Shown: positions 27,957 to 38,352, numbered from the stretch's first letter. The stretch is DNA of 64,000 nt from Thalassobaculum fulvum (GCF_014652915.1 NZ_BMZS01000005.1:353489-417488), one strand, 5' to 3'. Notes: a model not told the origin generated them from the sequence alone. Made by a program: numbers and translations.

Positions 27957-28429
27957 GAACCGGCCCCGGCATCGGCGACGATGCGGGCCACGTGGTCGTC
28001 GAGTTCGCGGCCCATGGCGGTCAGGTCCGGCACCTCATAGGCGCCGAACACCGCGCTCGGCTTGCGGTACGTCACGTGCGCGCTGCCGTCGGCGGCCTCG
28101 GTCGCGTACACCCGGATCGGCGCCTCGATGCCGGCCGCTACCGATGCCGCCAGCATGCGGCGCGCGTAGGCCGGCTTGAAGAACAGGAACACCCGGTTGC
28201 CCGGCACGGTCTCGCCGAACACCCCCTGGATGGCGCAGTTGGCGCAGGCGATGCCGACGATGTTGAAGCCGTTGGAGGTGATCGCCTTGGCGAAGGCCTC
28301 GACGAACGGCCCGAACGGCTTGCCGGTCTCGATCGTCACGGTGTCCGGATACGGCGTCGGGTTCTCGGCTCGTGCCGGCGCCGCGATGGTCAGGCAGGCA
28401 ACGATCAGGCCGGCGGCGAGGATACGCAT
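27953..28429 (-). CDS. DUF302 domain periplasmic protein
   Basis: A 158-residue protein with a Sec signal peptide (MRILAAGLIVACLTIAAPARA before ENPTP) and a DUF302 domain. Visible family blocks are FAKAITSNGFNIVGIACANCAI, PGNRVFLFFKPAYARRML and AYATEAADGS-like IRVYATEAADGSAHV. The two cysteines in CANC could bind sulfur or metal. DUF302 proteins accompany sulfur-oxidation and YedE genes in many proteobacteria, matching the overlap with the transporter here. It is divergent from the toxin-antitoxin module. A clear AAGGAGG precedes the ATG. Its role is unknown; a periplasmic sulfur-binding partner for the carrier is plausible. Confidence 0.8.
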   Translation of the reverse strand: MRILAAGLIVACLTIAAPARAENPTPYPDTVTIETGKPFGPFVEAFAKAITSNGFNIVGIACANCAIQGVFGETVPGNRVFLFFKPAYARRMLAASVAAGIEAPIRVYATEAADGSAHVTYRKPSAVFGAYEVPDLTAMGRELDDHVARIVADAGAGS

Positions 28430-28548
28430 GACGGACCTCCTTGCGCTCGCCGCAGTCCTAGCGACGGCGGCCGCTCCCGGAAAGACAACAGGACGTGAGA
28501 GTCAGGTGATCGGATGCCGCTTGAACGGGAGCTTCGACTGAACCAGAC

Positions 28549-28565
28549 TAAACTAACTTAGTTTA
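28549..28565. promoter_or_regulatory. Perfect palindrome upstream of the antitoxin gene (autoregulatory operator)
   Basis: TAAACTAA (28549-28556), one C, TTAGTTTA (28558-28565): a perfect 8-bp inverted repeat, AT-rich in a GC-rich region, ending 11 bp before the antitoxin ATG. This is the expected site and symmetry for repression by a Phd/VapB-type antitoxin-toxin complex. Confidence 0.75.
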
Positions 28566-28576
28566 TCGAGGCGCAT

Positions 28577-28822
28577 ATGCGAACGGTCAACATCCATGAC
28601 GCGAAGACCCATCTCTCCCGTCTCGTCGAGCTGGCGGCGAAGGGGGAATCGTTCATCATCGCGAAGGCCGGGCGCCCGATGGTGAAGGTGGTGGCGCTGG
28701 ACAGCCCTGCGGCGCGTGGCGCCAGGCGGCTCGGCTTCATGGCCGGCGAGATCGCAGTGCCCGAGGACTTCGACCGCATGGGCGAGGCCGAGGTCGCGGA
28801 CCTGTTCGACGGTGACGCGTGA
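28577..28822 (+). CDS. vapB: Type II antitoxin, Phd/YefM (VapB-like) family
   Basis: An 81-residue antitoxin. The N-terminal half is the Phd/YefM DNA-binding fold (MRTVNIHDAKTHLSRLVELA, then GESFIIAKAGRPMVKVVAL). The C-terminal half (RLGFMAGEIAVPEDFDRMGE) is the toxin-neutralising arm, ending in an acidic tail. Its TGA overlaps the GTG of the toxin gene. A perfect palindrome just upstream is the likely autoregulatory site. The GFMAG..AVPEDFD ending is typical of antitoxins that pair with PIN toxins. The next gene encodes one, so the assignment is firm. Confidence 0.92.
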   Translation: MRTVNIHDAKTHLSRLVELAAKGESFIIAKAGRPMVKVVALDSPAARGARRLGFMAGEIAVPEDFDRMGEAEVADLFDGDA

Positions 28823-29205
28823 AGCTGTTGCTCGACACCCACGTCCTGCTGTGGGCGGCCGGCGAGCCCGAGCGCTTGTCGGTGGAGGCACGGTCCTTGC
28901 TGGAGAACCCGGCGAACCAGCTTCTGTTCAGCGCCGTCAGCCTGTGGGAGGTCGCGATCAAGAACGACCTGGGAAGGGACGACTTCAAGGTCGATCCGAG
29001 GGTGCTTCGACGGGGCCTGATCGACAATGACTATGCGGAAGTGCCGGTCCTCGGCGAGCATGCGCTGCAGATCGCGGCACTGCCCCGGATCCATCGGGAC
29101 CCGTTCGACCGGATGCTGGTGGTGCAGGCACAGGTGGAAGGTGTGACATTGCTGACCGTCGACGCCCGGGTCGCGGAATATCCCGGACCCATCAGGCTTC
29201 TGTAG
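28819..29205 (+). CDS. vapC: PIN-domain ribonuclease toxin (VapC family)
   Basis: A 128-residue PIN-domain protein of full length. The four acidic residues that hold the active-site magnesium are present: D6 in LLLDTHVLLWA, E44 in SLWEVAIK, D97 in DPFDRMLVVQA and D115 in LLTVDARV. VapC toxins cleave tRNA or rRNA when the antitoxin is degraded. The GTG start overlaps the antitoxin stop. The stop codon is only two bases before the ureD start, so the toxin-antitoxin promoter may also drive the urease operon. No transposon or phage gene is beside it. Confidence 0.92.
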   Translation: MKLLLDTHVLLWAAGEPERLSVEARSLLENPANQLLFSAVSLWEVAIKNDLGRDDFKVDPRVLRRGLIDNDYAEVPVLGEHALQIAALPRIHRDPFDRMLVVQAQVEGVTLLTVDARVAEYPGPIRLL

Positions 29206-29207
29206 GC

Positions 29208-30074
29208 ATGACAGAGACTTCCGGACAGCTCGATGAGGCCGGCACGACCGTGACGGCGTCACTCGAGCGCTACGACGGCGCCCTGCGGCTGCGGGTCGCC
29301 GAAGGCCGCATCGACGGGTTCCGGCAGACCCCGCCGATGCGGCTGTTCCGTCCGCACCCGGAGCCGGGCGAGCCGCGCAGCGTGGTGGTCGGCAACGTCG
29401 CCGGCGGCGTGGTCGGAGGCGACCGGCTGGGCGTCCGGATCGAGGTCGCGGAGAACGAAAGCCTGCTCGCCACCACCCAGGCGGCCGAGAAGATCTATCG
29501 TTCCGACGGCGCGACCGCGACCATGGGTGTCGATCTCTCGGTGGCCGACGGCGGCACCCTGGAATGGCTGTCGGCCGGCACCATCCTGTTCGACGGCGCC
29601 CGGCTCGACCGCACCACCACCCTCGACGTCGCCGCTGCCGGGCGGCTGCTGTACTGCGAGACCCTGGTGCTCGGCCGGCTGGCGCGCGGCGAGGTGTTCG
29701 CCTCCGGGACCCTGCGCGATCGGATCCGGCTGCGGCGCGGCGGACGGCTGGTCTGGGCCGACGACCTCGGCCTCGTCGGCGACGGGTTCGCCGCCCTGGA
29801 CGCCGCCGCCGGGTTTGCCGGCGGGCGCTCGTACAGCACGATCCTGTTCGCGGCCCCGCGGGCGGCGACCGCGCTGGAGGCGGTGCGCCCGCTGCTGGAG
29901 GCGGAGCCGGCGGTACGGGCCGGCGTGACCGCGCTCGCGCCCGACCTGCTGCTGGTCCGGATCCTGGCCGGAGACCCGGCGCAGGCCCGCAAGCTGGTCG
30001 CGGCGACCTGGATGGGCCTGCGGTCGGGGTGCCTCGGCCGGCCGGCGCAAATGCCCACGATCTGGGCAATCTGA
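29208..30074 (+). CDS. ureD: Urease accessory protein UreD
   Basis: A 288-residue UreD, the scaffold that docks on apo-urease with UreF and UreG during nickel insertion. Typical blocks are MRLFRPHPEPGEPRSVVVGN, then GGVVGGDRLGVRIEV, LLATTQAAEKIYRSDGATA and LEWLSAGTILFDGARLDR. The C-terminus ends MPTIWAI after WMGLRSGCLGRPA, a normal UreD ending. The ATG is two bases after the vapC stop and no independent ribosome site is evident, so translation is probably coupled to the toxin gene. The first of the urease genes in order D, A, BC, E, F, G. No urea or nickel transporter gene is nearby. Confidence 0.93.
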   Translation: MTETSGQLDEAGTTVTASLERYDGALRLRVAEGRIDGFRQTPPMRLFRPHPEPGEPRSVVVGNVAGGVVGGDRLGVRIEVAENESLLATTQAAEKIYRSDGATATMGVDLSVADGGTLEWLSAGTILFDGARLDRTTTLDVAAAGRLLYCETLVLGRLARGEVFASGTLRDRIRLRRGGRLVWADDLGLVGDGFAALDAAAGFAGGRSYSTILFAAPRAATALEAVRPLLEAEPAVRAGVTALAPDLLLVRILAGDPAQARKLVAATWMGLRSGCLGRPAQMPTIWAI

Positions 30075-30161
30075 CGCCCTTTTGTGCAGTGCAGGAAATG
30101 CTCGACGCCGCGGCCGCGGGGCGCCACGCTTGCGTCCCGGGAGCATGTTGAGGAGGGGCCC

Positions 30162-30464
30162 ATGCAGCTCACCCCGCGGGAGAAGGACAAGCTGCTGATC
30201 GCCATGGCGGCGATGGTGGCGCGCCGGCGCCTGGAGCGCGGCGTCAAGCTGAACTACCCGGAGGCGGTCGCGCTGATCACCGACACGGTGGTCGAGGGCG
30301 CGCGCGACGGGCGGTCGGTCGCCGACCTGATGGAGGCGGGCGCGGCGGTGCTGGCGCGCTCGCAGGTCATGGAAGGGATCGCCGAGATGCTGCACGAGGT
30401 GCAGGTCGAGGCGACGTTCCCGGACGGCACCAAGCTCGTCACCGTCCACGAACCGATCCGCTGA
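30162..30464 (+). CDS. ureA: Urease gamma subunit
   Basis: A 100-residue urease gamma subunit of exactly normal length. It starts [20 protein letters not shown] and carries [35 protein letters not shown] and [20 protein letters not shown], all family hallmarks. The ATG has AGGAGGGG upstream. It forms the (alpha-beta-gamma)3 enzyme with the fused beta-alpha protein encoded 13 bp later. An 87-bp gap from ureD holds no recognisable site. Confidence 0.95.
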   Translation: MQLTPREKDKLLIAMAAMVARRRLERGVKLNYPEAVALITDTVVEGARDGRSVADLMEAGAAVLARSQVMEGIAEMLHEVQVEATFPDGTKLVTVHEPIR

Positions 30465-30477
30465 GGGGGAGAGTGCG

Positions 30478-32523
<2,046 letters not shown>

Positions 32524-32557
32524 GGGGGCGGCGATGGTGGCGAAAGTCGAGGCGGCG

Positions 32558-32695
32558 GGTGAATCCCGGAGCCGGCTGCTGTCGCAGCCCCTCCGGGATG
32601 ACGGCCAAAAAGGATCTGCTCTGAAACTCCCAACCTCTCGTCATCCCGGAGGGGCCGCGCGAGCGGCCGGCTCCGGGACCCACGGAGCGACGTGC
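32558..32695. repeat. Dispersed intergenic inverted-repeat element, copy 6 (inside the urease operon)
   Basis: Lies between ureBC and ureE. The left half contains CCCGGAGCCGG and ends CCCTCCGGGATGACG. The right half runs from CGTCATCCCGGAGG to GGCTCCGGGACCCACGGAGCG, with a loop of about 40 bp. It fills the 192-bp gap almost entirely. Confidence 0.7.
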
Positions 32696-32715
32696 GTCAG
32701 CATCGGAGTCGCCAG

Positions 32716-33249
32716 ATGAAGCGCGCCATCGAGCACGTCGCCGCCGGGCGCTGGCCGGCCGGCGAGAGTTCGGACGCCGTCACCCTGGACTATGACGCCC
32801 GGTTCCGGCGCCGCATGGTTCTGCACTGCGACAGCGGCCGCGAGGTGCTGCTGGACCTGCCGAAGGCGGTGGCGATGGCCGACGGCGACGGCCTGCGGCT
32901 GGAGGATGGCGGCTGGCTGGCGGTCAGGGCGAAGCCGGAGCCGCTGGTCGAGATCCGCGCCGCCGACGCCCACGCGCTCGCCCGGCTGGCCTGGCATCTC
33001 GGCAACCGGCACCTGGCGACCGAGATCGCCGACGGCATGCTGCGGATTCGGCCGGACCACGTGATCGAGGCGATGCTGGAAGGTCTGGGTGCACGGCTGA
33101 CCCGGGTCGAGCGGGCGTTCCAGCCCGAGGGCGGGGCCTACGGCGACCACGCCGGCCACCACCATCACGACGATGGGGACGCCCACGGGGGTCATACGCA
33201 TGGCGGCCACGGCGGCCGGATCCACCATCACCATGACCACCACCACTGA
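32716..33249 (+). CDS. ureE: Urease accessory protein UreE (nickel metallochaperone)
   Basis: A 177-residue UreE starting at ATG (MKRAIEHVAAGRWPAGESSD). A GTG eight codons upstream lies in the repeat element and is less likely. The N-terminal peptide-binding domain shows VTLDYDARFRRRMVL and LLDLPKAVAMADGDGL. The metal-binding domain has HLGNRHLATEIADGMLRI. The C-terminal tail holds about 16 histidines in 33 residues, ending HHHHDHHH, a nickel store. The last 17 bases also encode the start of ureF, so the histidine codons and the ureF start constrain each other. The protein passes nickel to UreG. Confidence 0.93.
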   Translation: MKRAIEHVAAGRWPAGESSDAVTLDYDARFRRRMVLHCDSGREVLLDLPKAVAMADGDGLRLEDGGWLAVRAKPEPLVEIRAADAHALARLAWHLGNRHLATEIADGMLRIRPDHVIEAMLEGLGARLTRVERAFQPEGGAYGDHAGHHHHDDGDAHGGHTHGGHGGRIHHHHDHHH

Positions 33250-33934
33250 CCCGGCCGCCCTGCTGAAGCTGGCGGCCTGGCTGTCGCCGTCCTTCCCGGT
33301 CGGGGCGTTCGCCTATTCGACCGGGCTGGAATGGGCGGTCGAGGCCGGGCTGGTCGAGCGCCGGGCCGGGCTGGAGGCGTGGCTGCGCACGGTGATCGCG
33401 ACCGGCCCGCCGCGTCAGGACGCGGTGCTGGTGGCCCGCTCCTGGCGCGCGGTGACGACCGGCGACGACGGCGCGCTGGTCGAGACCGCTGAGCTGGCGT
33501 CGGCACTGAAGGGCACCGCCGAGCTGGCGCAGGAGACGATCGTGCAGGGCGGCGCCTACCTTCGTACCGTCTCCGCCGCCTGGCCGAGCCCGCGGCTGGA
33601 CGCGGTGGCGCGGACGCTCGCCGGGGTCGGCATCGAGCCGGCGCTGCCGGTGGCGGTCGGGGCGGCCTCGGCGGCGCACGGCGTGGCGCTCGGGCCGACG
33701 CTTTCGCTGTTCCTGCATGCGGTCGCCGCCAACCAGGTGTCGGCCGCGATCCGGCTGTCGGTGATCGGCCAGACCGACGGCCAGCGGGTGACGGCGGCGC
33801 TGGAGCCGGTCATCCTGGCGGTGGCCGCGATGGCCGAGGCGGCCGACCCGGACGACCTCGGCGCCGCCGCCCCGATGCTCGACTGGTGCTCCATGCGCCA
33901 TGAGACCCAGCACACCAGACTGTTCCGGTCCTGA
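33233..33934 (+). CDS. ureF: Urease accessory protein UreF
   Basis: A 233-residue all-helical UreF. The start ATG lies inside the histidine-tail codons of ureE, giving [20 protein letters not shown]. The family motif [21 protein letters not shown] follows at once, which fixes the start region. Later blocks include [30 protein letters not shown] and [22 protein letters not shown], the conserved UreF C-terminus that binds UreD and UreG. The 17-base overlap with ureE implies coupled translation. It acts as a GTPase-activating or gating partner of UreG in the maturation complex. Confidence 0.94.
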   Translation: MTTTTDPAALLKLAAWLSPSFPVGAFAYSTGLEWAVEAGLVERRAGLEAWLRTVIATGPPRQDAVLVARSWRAVTTGDDGALVETAELASALKGTAELAQETIVQGGAYLRTVSAAWPSPRLDAVARTLAGVGIEPALPVAVGAASAAHGVALGPTLSLFLHAVAANQVSAAIRLSVIGQTDGQRVTAALEPVILAVAAMAEAADPDDLGAAAPMLDWCSMRHETQHTRLFRS

Positions 33935-33948
33935 GAGGCAACACGACC

Positions 33949-34578
33949 ATGAGCGAAGCAGTGCAGATGGAGGCCACCGGTCCACTGCGGGTGGGTATCG
34001 GCGGGCCGGTCGGCTCCGGCAAGACCGCGCTGGTCGAGGCGCTGTGCAAGCACATGCGCGCCGATCACGAACTGGTGGTGGTCACCAACGACATCTACAC
34101 CGACGAGGACCGCCGCATCCTGGTGCGCGCCGGCGCGCTGCCGGAGGAGCGGATCATGGGGGTGGAGACCGGCGGTTGCCCGCACACCGCGATCCGCGAG
34201 GACGCCTCGATCAACCTGGCGGCGGTCGCGCGCATGCAGGCGATGTTCCCCGAGGCGGAGATCTGCTTCATCGAGAGCGGCGGCGACAACCTGGCCGCCA
34301 CCTTCAGCCCGGAGCTGGCCGACATCACCATCTACGTGATCGACGTGGCGGCCGGCGAGAAGATCCCGCGCAAGGGCGGTCCCGGCATCACCCGCTCGGA
34401 CCTGCTGGTGATCAACAAGATCGACCTGGCCCCGTTGGTCGGCGCCGACCTCTCGGTCATGGACGCCGACGCCAGGCGGATGCGCGGCGACCGGCCGTTC
34501 ATCTTCACCAACCTGAAGGCGGGCAAGGGCGTCGCCGAGATTGCCGGCTTCATCTGCAAGGCCGGCGGGATCCAGTAG
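33949..34578 (+). CDS. ureG: Urease accessory GTPase UreG
   Basis: A 209-residue SIMIBI-class GTPase that delivers nickel to apo-urease. The P-loop GGPVGSGKT is at 18-26, and the metal-binding CPH motif (C77 to H79, in [14 protein letters not shown]) is intact. Switch and base-recognition motifs [18 protein letters not shown] and [17 protein letters not shown] are present. It lies 14 bp after ureF and ends the urease operon; a convergent gene begins 78 bp later. This gap has only a short GGGGCCCC core and no clear terminator. Confidence 0.95.
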   Translation: MSEAVQMEATGPLRVGIGGPVGSGKTALVEALCKHMRADHELVVVTNDIYTDEDRRILVRAGALPEERIMGVETGGCPHTAIREDASINLAAVARMQAMFPEAEICFIESGGDNLAATFSPELADITIYVIDVAAGEKIPRKGGPGITRSDLLVINKIDLAPLVGADLSVMDADARRMRGDRPFIFTNLKAGKGVAEIAGFICKAGGIQ

Positions 34579-34656
34579 CGATCGTCGCCCTGTGACCGGT
34601 CGTTCGGGGCCCCTCGGTGTGCCAGCCATCGGCGGGCCACGAAGTGCCGGCCGACA

Positions 34657-35481
34657 TCACGCTTCGTCGTCGACCCACGCCCCGACCAGGGCCGAGGCCG
34701 GATCGGCGAGATCCGCGATGACGTCGAAGTGGTGGCGGCCGGGGGCCTCGAACGCCTGCGTCCGCGCCCCCAGGCCGGTCCAGATATTGGCCAGCAGGGC
34801 GTTCTGGCGCCGGAACTCCGGGCGCTCGGCCCCTCCGACCCAGCAGCACAGCGACAGGCGGTCGAGCGGAGTGCCCAGCGCGGCGCTCTCGGCTGCCGCC
34901 TCGGCCGCGTCCATCCGCAGGGTCTCGTTCATCCTGGTACGCAGCAGCGGCCGCAAATCGTGCAGGCCGCTGATCGACACCACCCGGGCCAACCGGCCGC
35001 GCAACGGCGCCGTCAGGGGCCCATCCTGGCAGGCCATGCGGGTGACCAGGTGGCCGCCGGCCGAGTGCCCCGACAGCACCAGCGGCCCGGCGACCCGCTC
35101 GGCGGCCGCGGCGACCGCCCGGCCGACCTGCAGGGTGATCCCGGCGATCCGCGCCTCCGGGCACAGGGTGTAGCTCGGCAGCGCCACCGCCCAGCCGCGG
35201 GCCACCGCGCCGGCCGCCAGATGCGACCAGCTCGACTTGTCGAACGCCATCCAGTAGCCGCCGTGCACGAACACCGCGAGGCCCCTGGGCTCGCCCTCCG
35301 GGCGGAACAGGTCGAAGCGCTCGCGCGGGGCGGGGCCGTAGGGCAGGTCGATTTCGGCCCGGCCGGCGTCGGTCATGGCCTGCCGGAACGCCGCCGCCGA
35401 CGCCGTCCAGCGCGGCGGGTAGTCGCCCGCCCCGGGGATGTGCGCGCCGTTGGCGTAGGCGTCGTCCCAATCCTGTATCAT
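34657..35481 (-). CDS. Arylformamidase (kynurenine formamidase), alpha/beta-hydrolase type
   Basis: A 274-residue alpha/beta hydrolase with the oxyanion-hole motif HGGYWM near residue 95, the nucleophile motif GHSAGGH near 148, and a late histidine in GRHHFDVI. The HGGYW pattern is characteristic of the arylformamidase group related to the animal and yeast enzymes, unlike the metal-dependent KynB cyclase-fold enzyme common in bacteria. It hydrolyses N-formylkynurenine to kynurenine. It is head to head with kynureninase and tryptophan dioxygenase, completing tryptophan to anthranilate. The 114-bp gap between them carries an AT-rich palindrome. The family call is firm, and the substrate is inferred from context. 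Confidence 0.8.
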   Translation of the reverse strand: MIQDWDDAYANGAHIPGAGDYPPRWTASAAAFRQAMTDAGRAEIDLPYGPAPRERFDLFRPEGEPRGLAVFVHGGYWMAFDKSSWSHLAAGAVARGWAVALPSYTLCPEARIAGITLQVGRAVAAAAERVAGPLVLSGHSAGGHLVTRMACQDGPLTAPLRGRLARVVSISGLHDLRPLLRTRMNETLRMDAAEAAAESAALGTPLDRLSLCCWVGGAERPEFRRQNALLANIWTGLGARTQAFEAPGRHHFDVIADLADPASALVGAWVDDEA

Positions 35482-35520
35482 GCTCTACCCTCCGGCCGGA
35501 ACGGTCCCCGTCCGAGATAT

Positions 35521-35532
35521 TTTAAGCTTGAA
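35521..35532. promoter_or_regulatory. Near-palindrome in the divergent kynurenine promoter region
   Basis: TTTAAGCTTGAA (35521-35532) is a palindrome apart from one position per arm, in an AT-rich stretch between the formamidase and kynureninase genes. A shared operator for tryptophan breakdown genes would be expected here; Lrp/AsnC-type KynR plays this role in other proteobacteria. No such gene is in the window. Confidence 0.35.
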
Positions 35533-35595
35533 GTTTTTTCGGCGCACCCGGATGTTCGTCACACCCTCGGCGGTTGCAGGGAGGTCGACCGGACC

Positions 35596-36789
35596 ATGAC
35601 CGATTTCACGAAGACCCGCGAACTGTTCCACATGCCCGACGGGCTGATCTACCTCGACGGCAACTCGCTCGGCCCGCTGCCCAAGGCGGCGCAGGCCCGG
35701 GTGGCCCGGATGATGACCGAGGAATGGGGCGAGCGGCTGATCCGGGGCTGGAACGACTGCGGCTGGATGGCGCAGCCGACCCGGGTCGGCGACCGGATCG
35801 GCCGGCTGATCGGCGCGCCGGCCGGGACGGTGACCACCGGCGACACCCTGTCGATCAAGGTCTACCAGGCGCTGGCGGGGGCTCTCGAAATGCGGCCGGA
35901 CCGCAAGGTGGTGCTGTCCGACACCGGCAACTTCCCGACCGACCTGTACATGGCGTCCGGCCTGCTCGACACAATCGGCCGCGGGTACGAGCTGAAGCTG
36001 GTCGAGCCGGAGGCGGTCGAGGACGCGATCGACGACAGTGTCGCGGTGCTGCTGCTGACCGAGGTCGACTACCGCACCGGCCGACTGCACGACATGGCCG
36101 GGCTGACGGCGAAGGCTCACGCCGCCGGGGCGCTGACGGTATGGGACCTGGCGCACTCGGCCGGCGCCCTGCCGGTCGACCTGGCCGGCGCCGGCGCCGA
36201 CTTCGCGGCCGGCTGCACCTACAAGTACCTGAACGGAGGGCCCGGGGCGCCGGCCTTCATCTATGTGGCGCCGGAGCATGCCGATGCCGCCCGGCCGGCG
36301 CTGTCCGGCTGGCTCGGCCACGAGGCCCCGTTCGCGTTCGACCTGGACTACCGCGCCGGGGCGAAGATCGAGCGCATGCGGGTCGGCACCCCGCCGGTGA
36401 TCGCGCTCGCCGCCCTGGAGGCCGCGCTCGACGCCTGGGACGAGGTCGACATGGCGGACGTGCGCCGGGCCTCGATCGCGCTCGGCGACCTGTTCATCGC
36501 CGAGGTCGAGCGCCGCTGCCCGGGCCTCGAACTCGGCAGCCCGCGCGACGGCAACGCCCGCGGCAGCCAGGTGTCGTTCCTGTTCGACGAGGGCTACGCC
36601 GTCATGCAGGCGCTGATCGCCCGCGGCGTGATCGGCGACTTCCGGGCGCCGAAGACCATGCGCTTCGGCTTCACCCCGCTGTACATCGGCGAATCCGAGG
36701 TGCTGGCGGCGGCGGAGATCCTGGAGCGGGTGATCGCCGGCCGGCTGTGGGACCGGCCGGAGTACAGGACCCGGAGCGCGGTGACGTGA
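35596..36789 (+). CDS. kynU: Kynureninase
   Basis: A 397-residue PLP enzyme that cleaves kynurenine to anthranilate and alanine. It opens [23 protein letters not shown], the kynureninase signature. The PLP lysine is in [15 protein letters not shown], and [14 protein letters not shown] precedes a conserved [14 protein letters not shown] block that holds the cofactor aspartate. The C-terminal [29 protein letters not shown] pattern is also standard. The ATG is preceded by GGGAGG at slightly long spacing. The stop overlaps the GTG start of kynA as GTGA. Confidence 0.94.
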   Translation: MTDFTKTRELFHMPDGLIYLDGNSLGPLPKAAQARVARMMTEEWGERLIRGWNDCGWMAQPTRVGDRIGRLIGAPAGTVTTGDTLSIKVYQALAGALEMRPDRKVVLSDTGNFPTDLYMASGLLDTIGRGYELKLVEPEAVEDAIDDSVAVLLLTEVDYRTGRLHDMAGLTAKAHAAGALTVWDLAHSAGALPVDLAGAGADFAAGCTYKYLNGGPGAPAFIYVAPEHADAARPALSGWLGHEAPFAFDLDYRAGAKIERMRVGTPPVIALAALEAALDAWDEVDMADVRRASIALGDLFIAEVERRCPGLELGSPRDGNARGSQVSFLFDEGYAVMQALIARGVIGDFRAPKTMRFGFTPLYIGESEVLAAAEILERVIAGRLWDRPEYRTRSAVT

Positions 36790-37622
36790 GCGAGCCCTAC
36801 GATCCATCCGTCGAAGGGGCGGAGATGTCGTTCGACGGGCGCATGTCCTACGGCGACTACCTGCAGCTCGACCGGATCCTCGGCGCCCAGACCCGGCTGT
36901 CGACCGCCCACGACGAGATGCTGTTCATCATCCAGCATCAGACCTCGGAGCTGTGGATGCGGCTGGCGATCCACGAGATCGCGGCGGCCCGCGCGGCGAT
37001 CGCCGCCGACGAGTTGCAGCCGGCCTTCAAGATGCTGACCCGGGTGGCGCGGATCTTCGAGCAGCTCAACGGCGCCTGGGATGTGCTGCGCACCATGACG
37101 CCGAGCGAGTACACCCGGTTCCGCGAAGCGCTGGGGCAGTCCTCCGGCTTCCAGTCGTTCCAGTACCGCGAGATCGAGTACATGCTCGGCAACCGCAACC
37201 GTGCCATGCTGCGGCCGCACGCCCACCGCCCGGAGGTGCACGCCCGGCTGACCGCGGAGCTGGCGCGGCCGAGCCTGTACGACGAGGCGCTGCGCTGCGT
37301 CGCGCGCGCCGGCATCGCGGTTCCGGAGGCGGTACTGAGCCGCGACGTCGGCGCGACCCATCGGGCGGACGACGGCGTGATCGAGGCCTGGCGCGCCGTC
37401 TACGCCGACCCGGCCGGGCACTGGGAGCTCTACGAACTGGCCGAGAAGCTGGTCGATCTCGAGGACTATTTCCGGCGCTGGCGGTTCAACCACGTGACCA
37501 CCGTCGAGCGGGTGATCGGCTTCAAGCGCGGCACCGGCGGCACCGGCGGCGTCAGCTACCTGCGCCGCATGCTGGAGGTCGTGCTGTTCCCCGAACTGTG
37601 GCAGGTCCGCACGGCGCTGTGA
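36786..37622 (+). CDS. kynA: Tryptophan 2,3-dioxygenase
   Basis: A 278-residue haem dioxygenase that opens the indole ring of tryptophan to give N-formylkynurenine. The GTG start gives [20 protein letters not shown], matching the usual N-terminus, so it is preferred over the internal ATG at MSFDGRM. Landmarks are [52 protein letters not shown] and [20 protein letters not shown], which carries the haem-ligand histidine region, then GVSYLRRML. It is co-translated with kynU. Anthranilate degradation genes are not in the window. The gap after it carries two or more repeat elements. Confidence 0.95.
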   Translation: MSEPYDPSVEGAEMSFDGRMSYGDYLQLDRILGAQTRLSTAHDEMLFIIQHQTSELWMRLAIHEIAAARAAIAADELQPAFKMLTRVARIFEQLNGAWDVLRTMTPSEYTRFREALGQSSGFQSFQYREIEYMLGNRNRAMLRPHAHRPEVHARLTAELARPSLYDEALRCVARAGIAVPEAVLSRDVGATHRADDGVIEAWRAVYADPAGHWELYELAEKLVDLEDYFRRWRFNHVTTVERVIGFKRGTGGTGGVSYLRRMLEVVLFPELWQVRTAL

Positions 37623-37635
37623 GCAATTCGGCGGT

Positions 37636-37869
37636 TCGTGGTTTCCGGCTCTCCGCGGCGCCGCCGCTCCGGCCGGAATGACGTCAGGAATGGCAAGCGG
37701 CCCGCCCCGGCGCGGCGGGCGATGTCACACTTTCTGCCGTCATTCCGGACGAACGCGCCGCCCGCGGCGCGGTCGAGCCGGAACCCACCCGCGGCTACGG
37801 CGTCGGCCCACTCTTCTGCCGTCATCCCGGGCAAGCGCAGCGCGACCCGGGACCCACGCAGCGACGGGC
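37636..37869. repeat. Dispersed intergenic inverted-repeat element, copy 7 (compound)
   Basis: Fills the 252-bp gap between convergent kynA and the CBS gene. One left half ends GGCCGGAATGACG. It is followed by two right halves in the same orientation: CGTCATTCCGGACG to AGCCGGAACCCACC, then CGTCATCCCGGGCA to ACCCGGGACCCACGCAGCG. This is the only locus with three half-units. Confidence 0.7.
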
Positions 37870-37874
37870 CGGCC

Positions 37875-38306
37875 TCACACCACGCCGCTGCTCGACAGCG
37901 CCAGGATGTCGTCCTCCAGCTTGCCGGTCACCGCGGCGTACAGGTCGCGGATCGACACGATCGCCACCAGCCTGCCGTCCTCGACCACCGGCAGGTGGCG
38001 ATAGCCGCCGTCGGCCATGTGCTCCAGGGCCTTCAGGATCGGCCAGTCCGGGGTGGCGGTGGTCGGGGCGGCGGTCATCACCTGCCCGATGGTGGTGTCA
38101 TGCGGGTCCAGGTCGCGGTCGACCACCCGGCACATCACGTCGCGTTCGGTGAAGATGCCGGCCAGCGTGCCGTCGGCGTCGACCACCGGCACCGCGCCGA
38201 TGTGGCGCTTGGTCATCAGGTGGACGACCGCACGCACGCTGTCGCCCGGGTGGACCGTCACCAGCGATTGCCGGCTGACGGCGTCGGGGATGATGGTCTG
38301 GGGCAT
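37875..38306 (-). CDS. CBS domain pair protein
   Basis: A 143-residue soluble protein consisting of two CBS domains (about 20-75 and 85-140). The first reads VTVHPGDSVRAVVHLMTKRHIGAVPVV with DGTLAGIFTERDVMCRV. The second reads WPILKALEHMADGGYRHLPVV with EDGRLVAIVSIRDL. CBS pairs bind adenosyl ligands and act as energy or redox sensors; here no enzyme or channel domain is attached. The order of genes gives no partner: an MFS carrier gene lies upstream on the same strand and a repeat element downstream. An AGGGAGA precedes the ATG. Confidence 0.88.
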   Translation of the reverse strand: MPQTIIPDAVSRQSLVTVHPGDSVRAVVHLMTKRHIGAVPVVDADGTLAGIFTERDVMCRVVDRDLDPHDTTIGQVMTAAPTTATPDWPILKALEHMADGGYRHLPVVEDGRLVAIVSIRDLYAAVTGKLEDDILALSSSGVV

Positions 38307-38352
38307 GTCTCCCTCTCTTTCCGGGTCGTCGCCCGGTCGATGAAACGCTTGG

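Noticed and set aside
32692..32715. Upstream GTG as the ureE start
   Set aside because: It lies in the tail of a dispersed repeat, and the extra residues have no counterpart in UreE. The ATG at 32716 gives the standard N-terminus.
34579..34656. GGGGCCCC core as a ureG terminator
   Set aside because: The stem has no room for a loop and no T-run follows.
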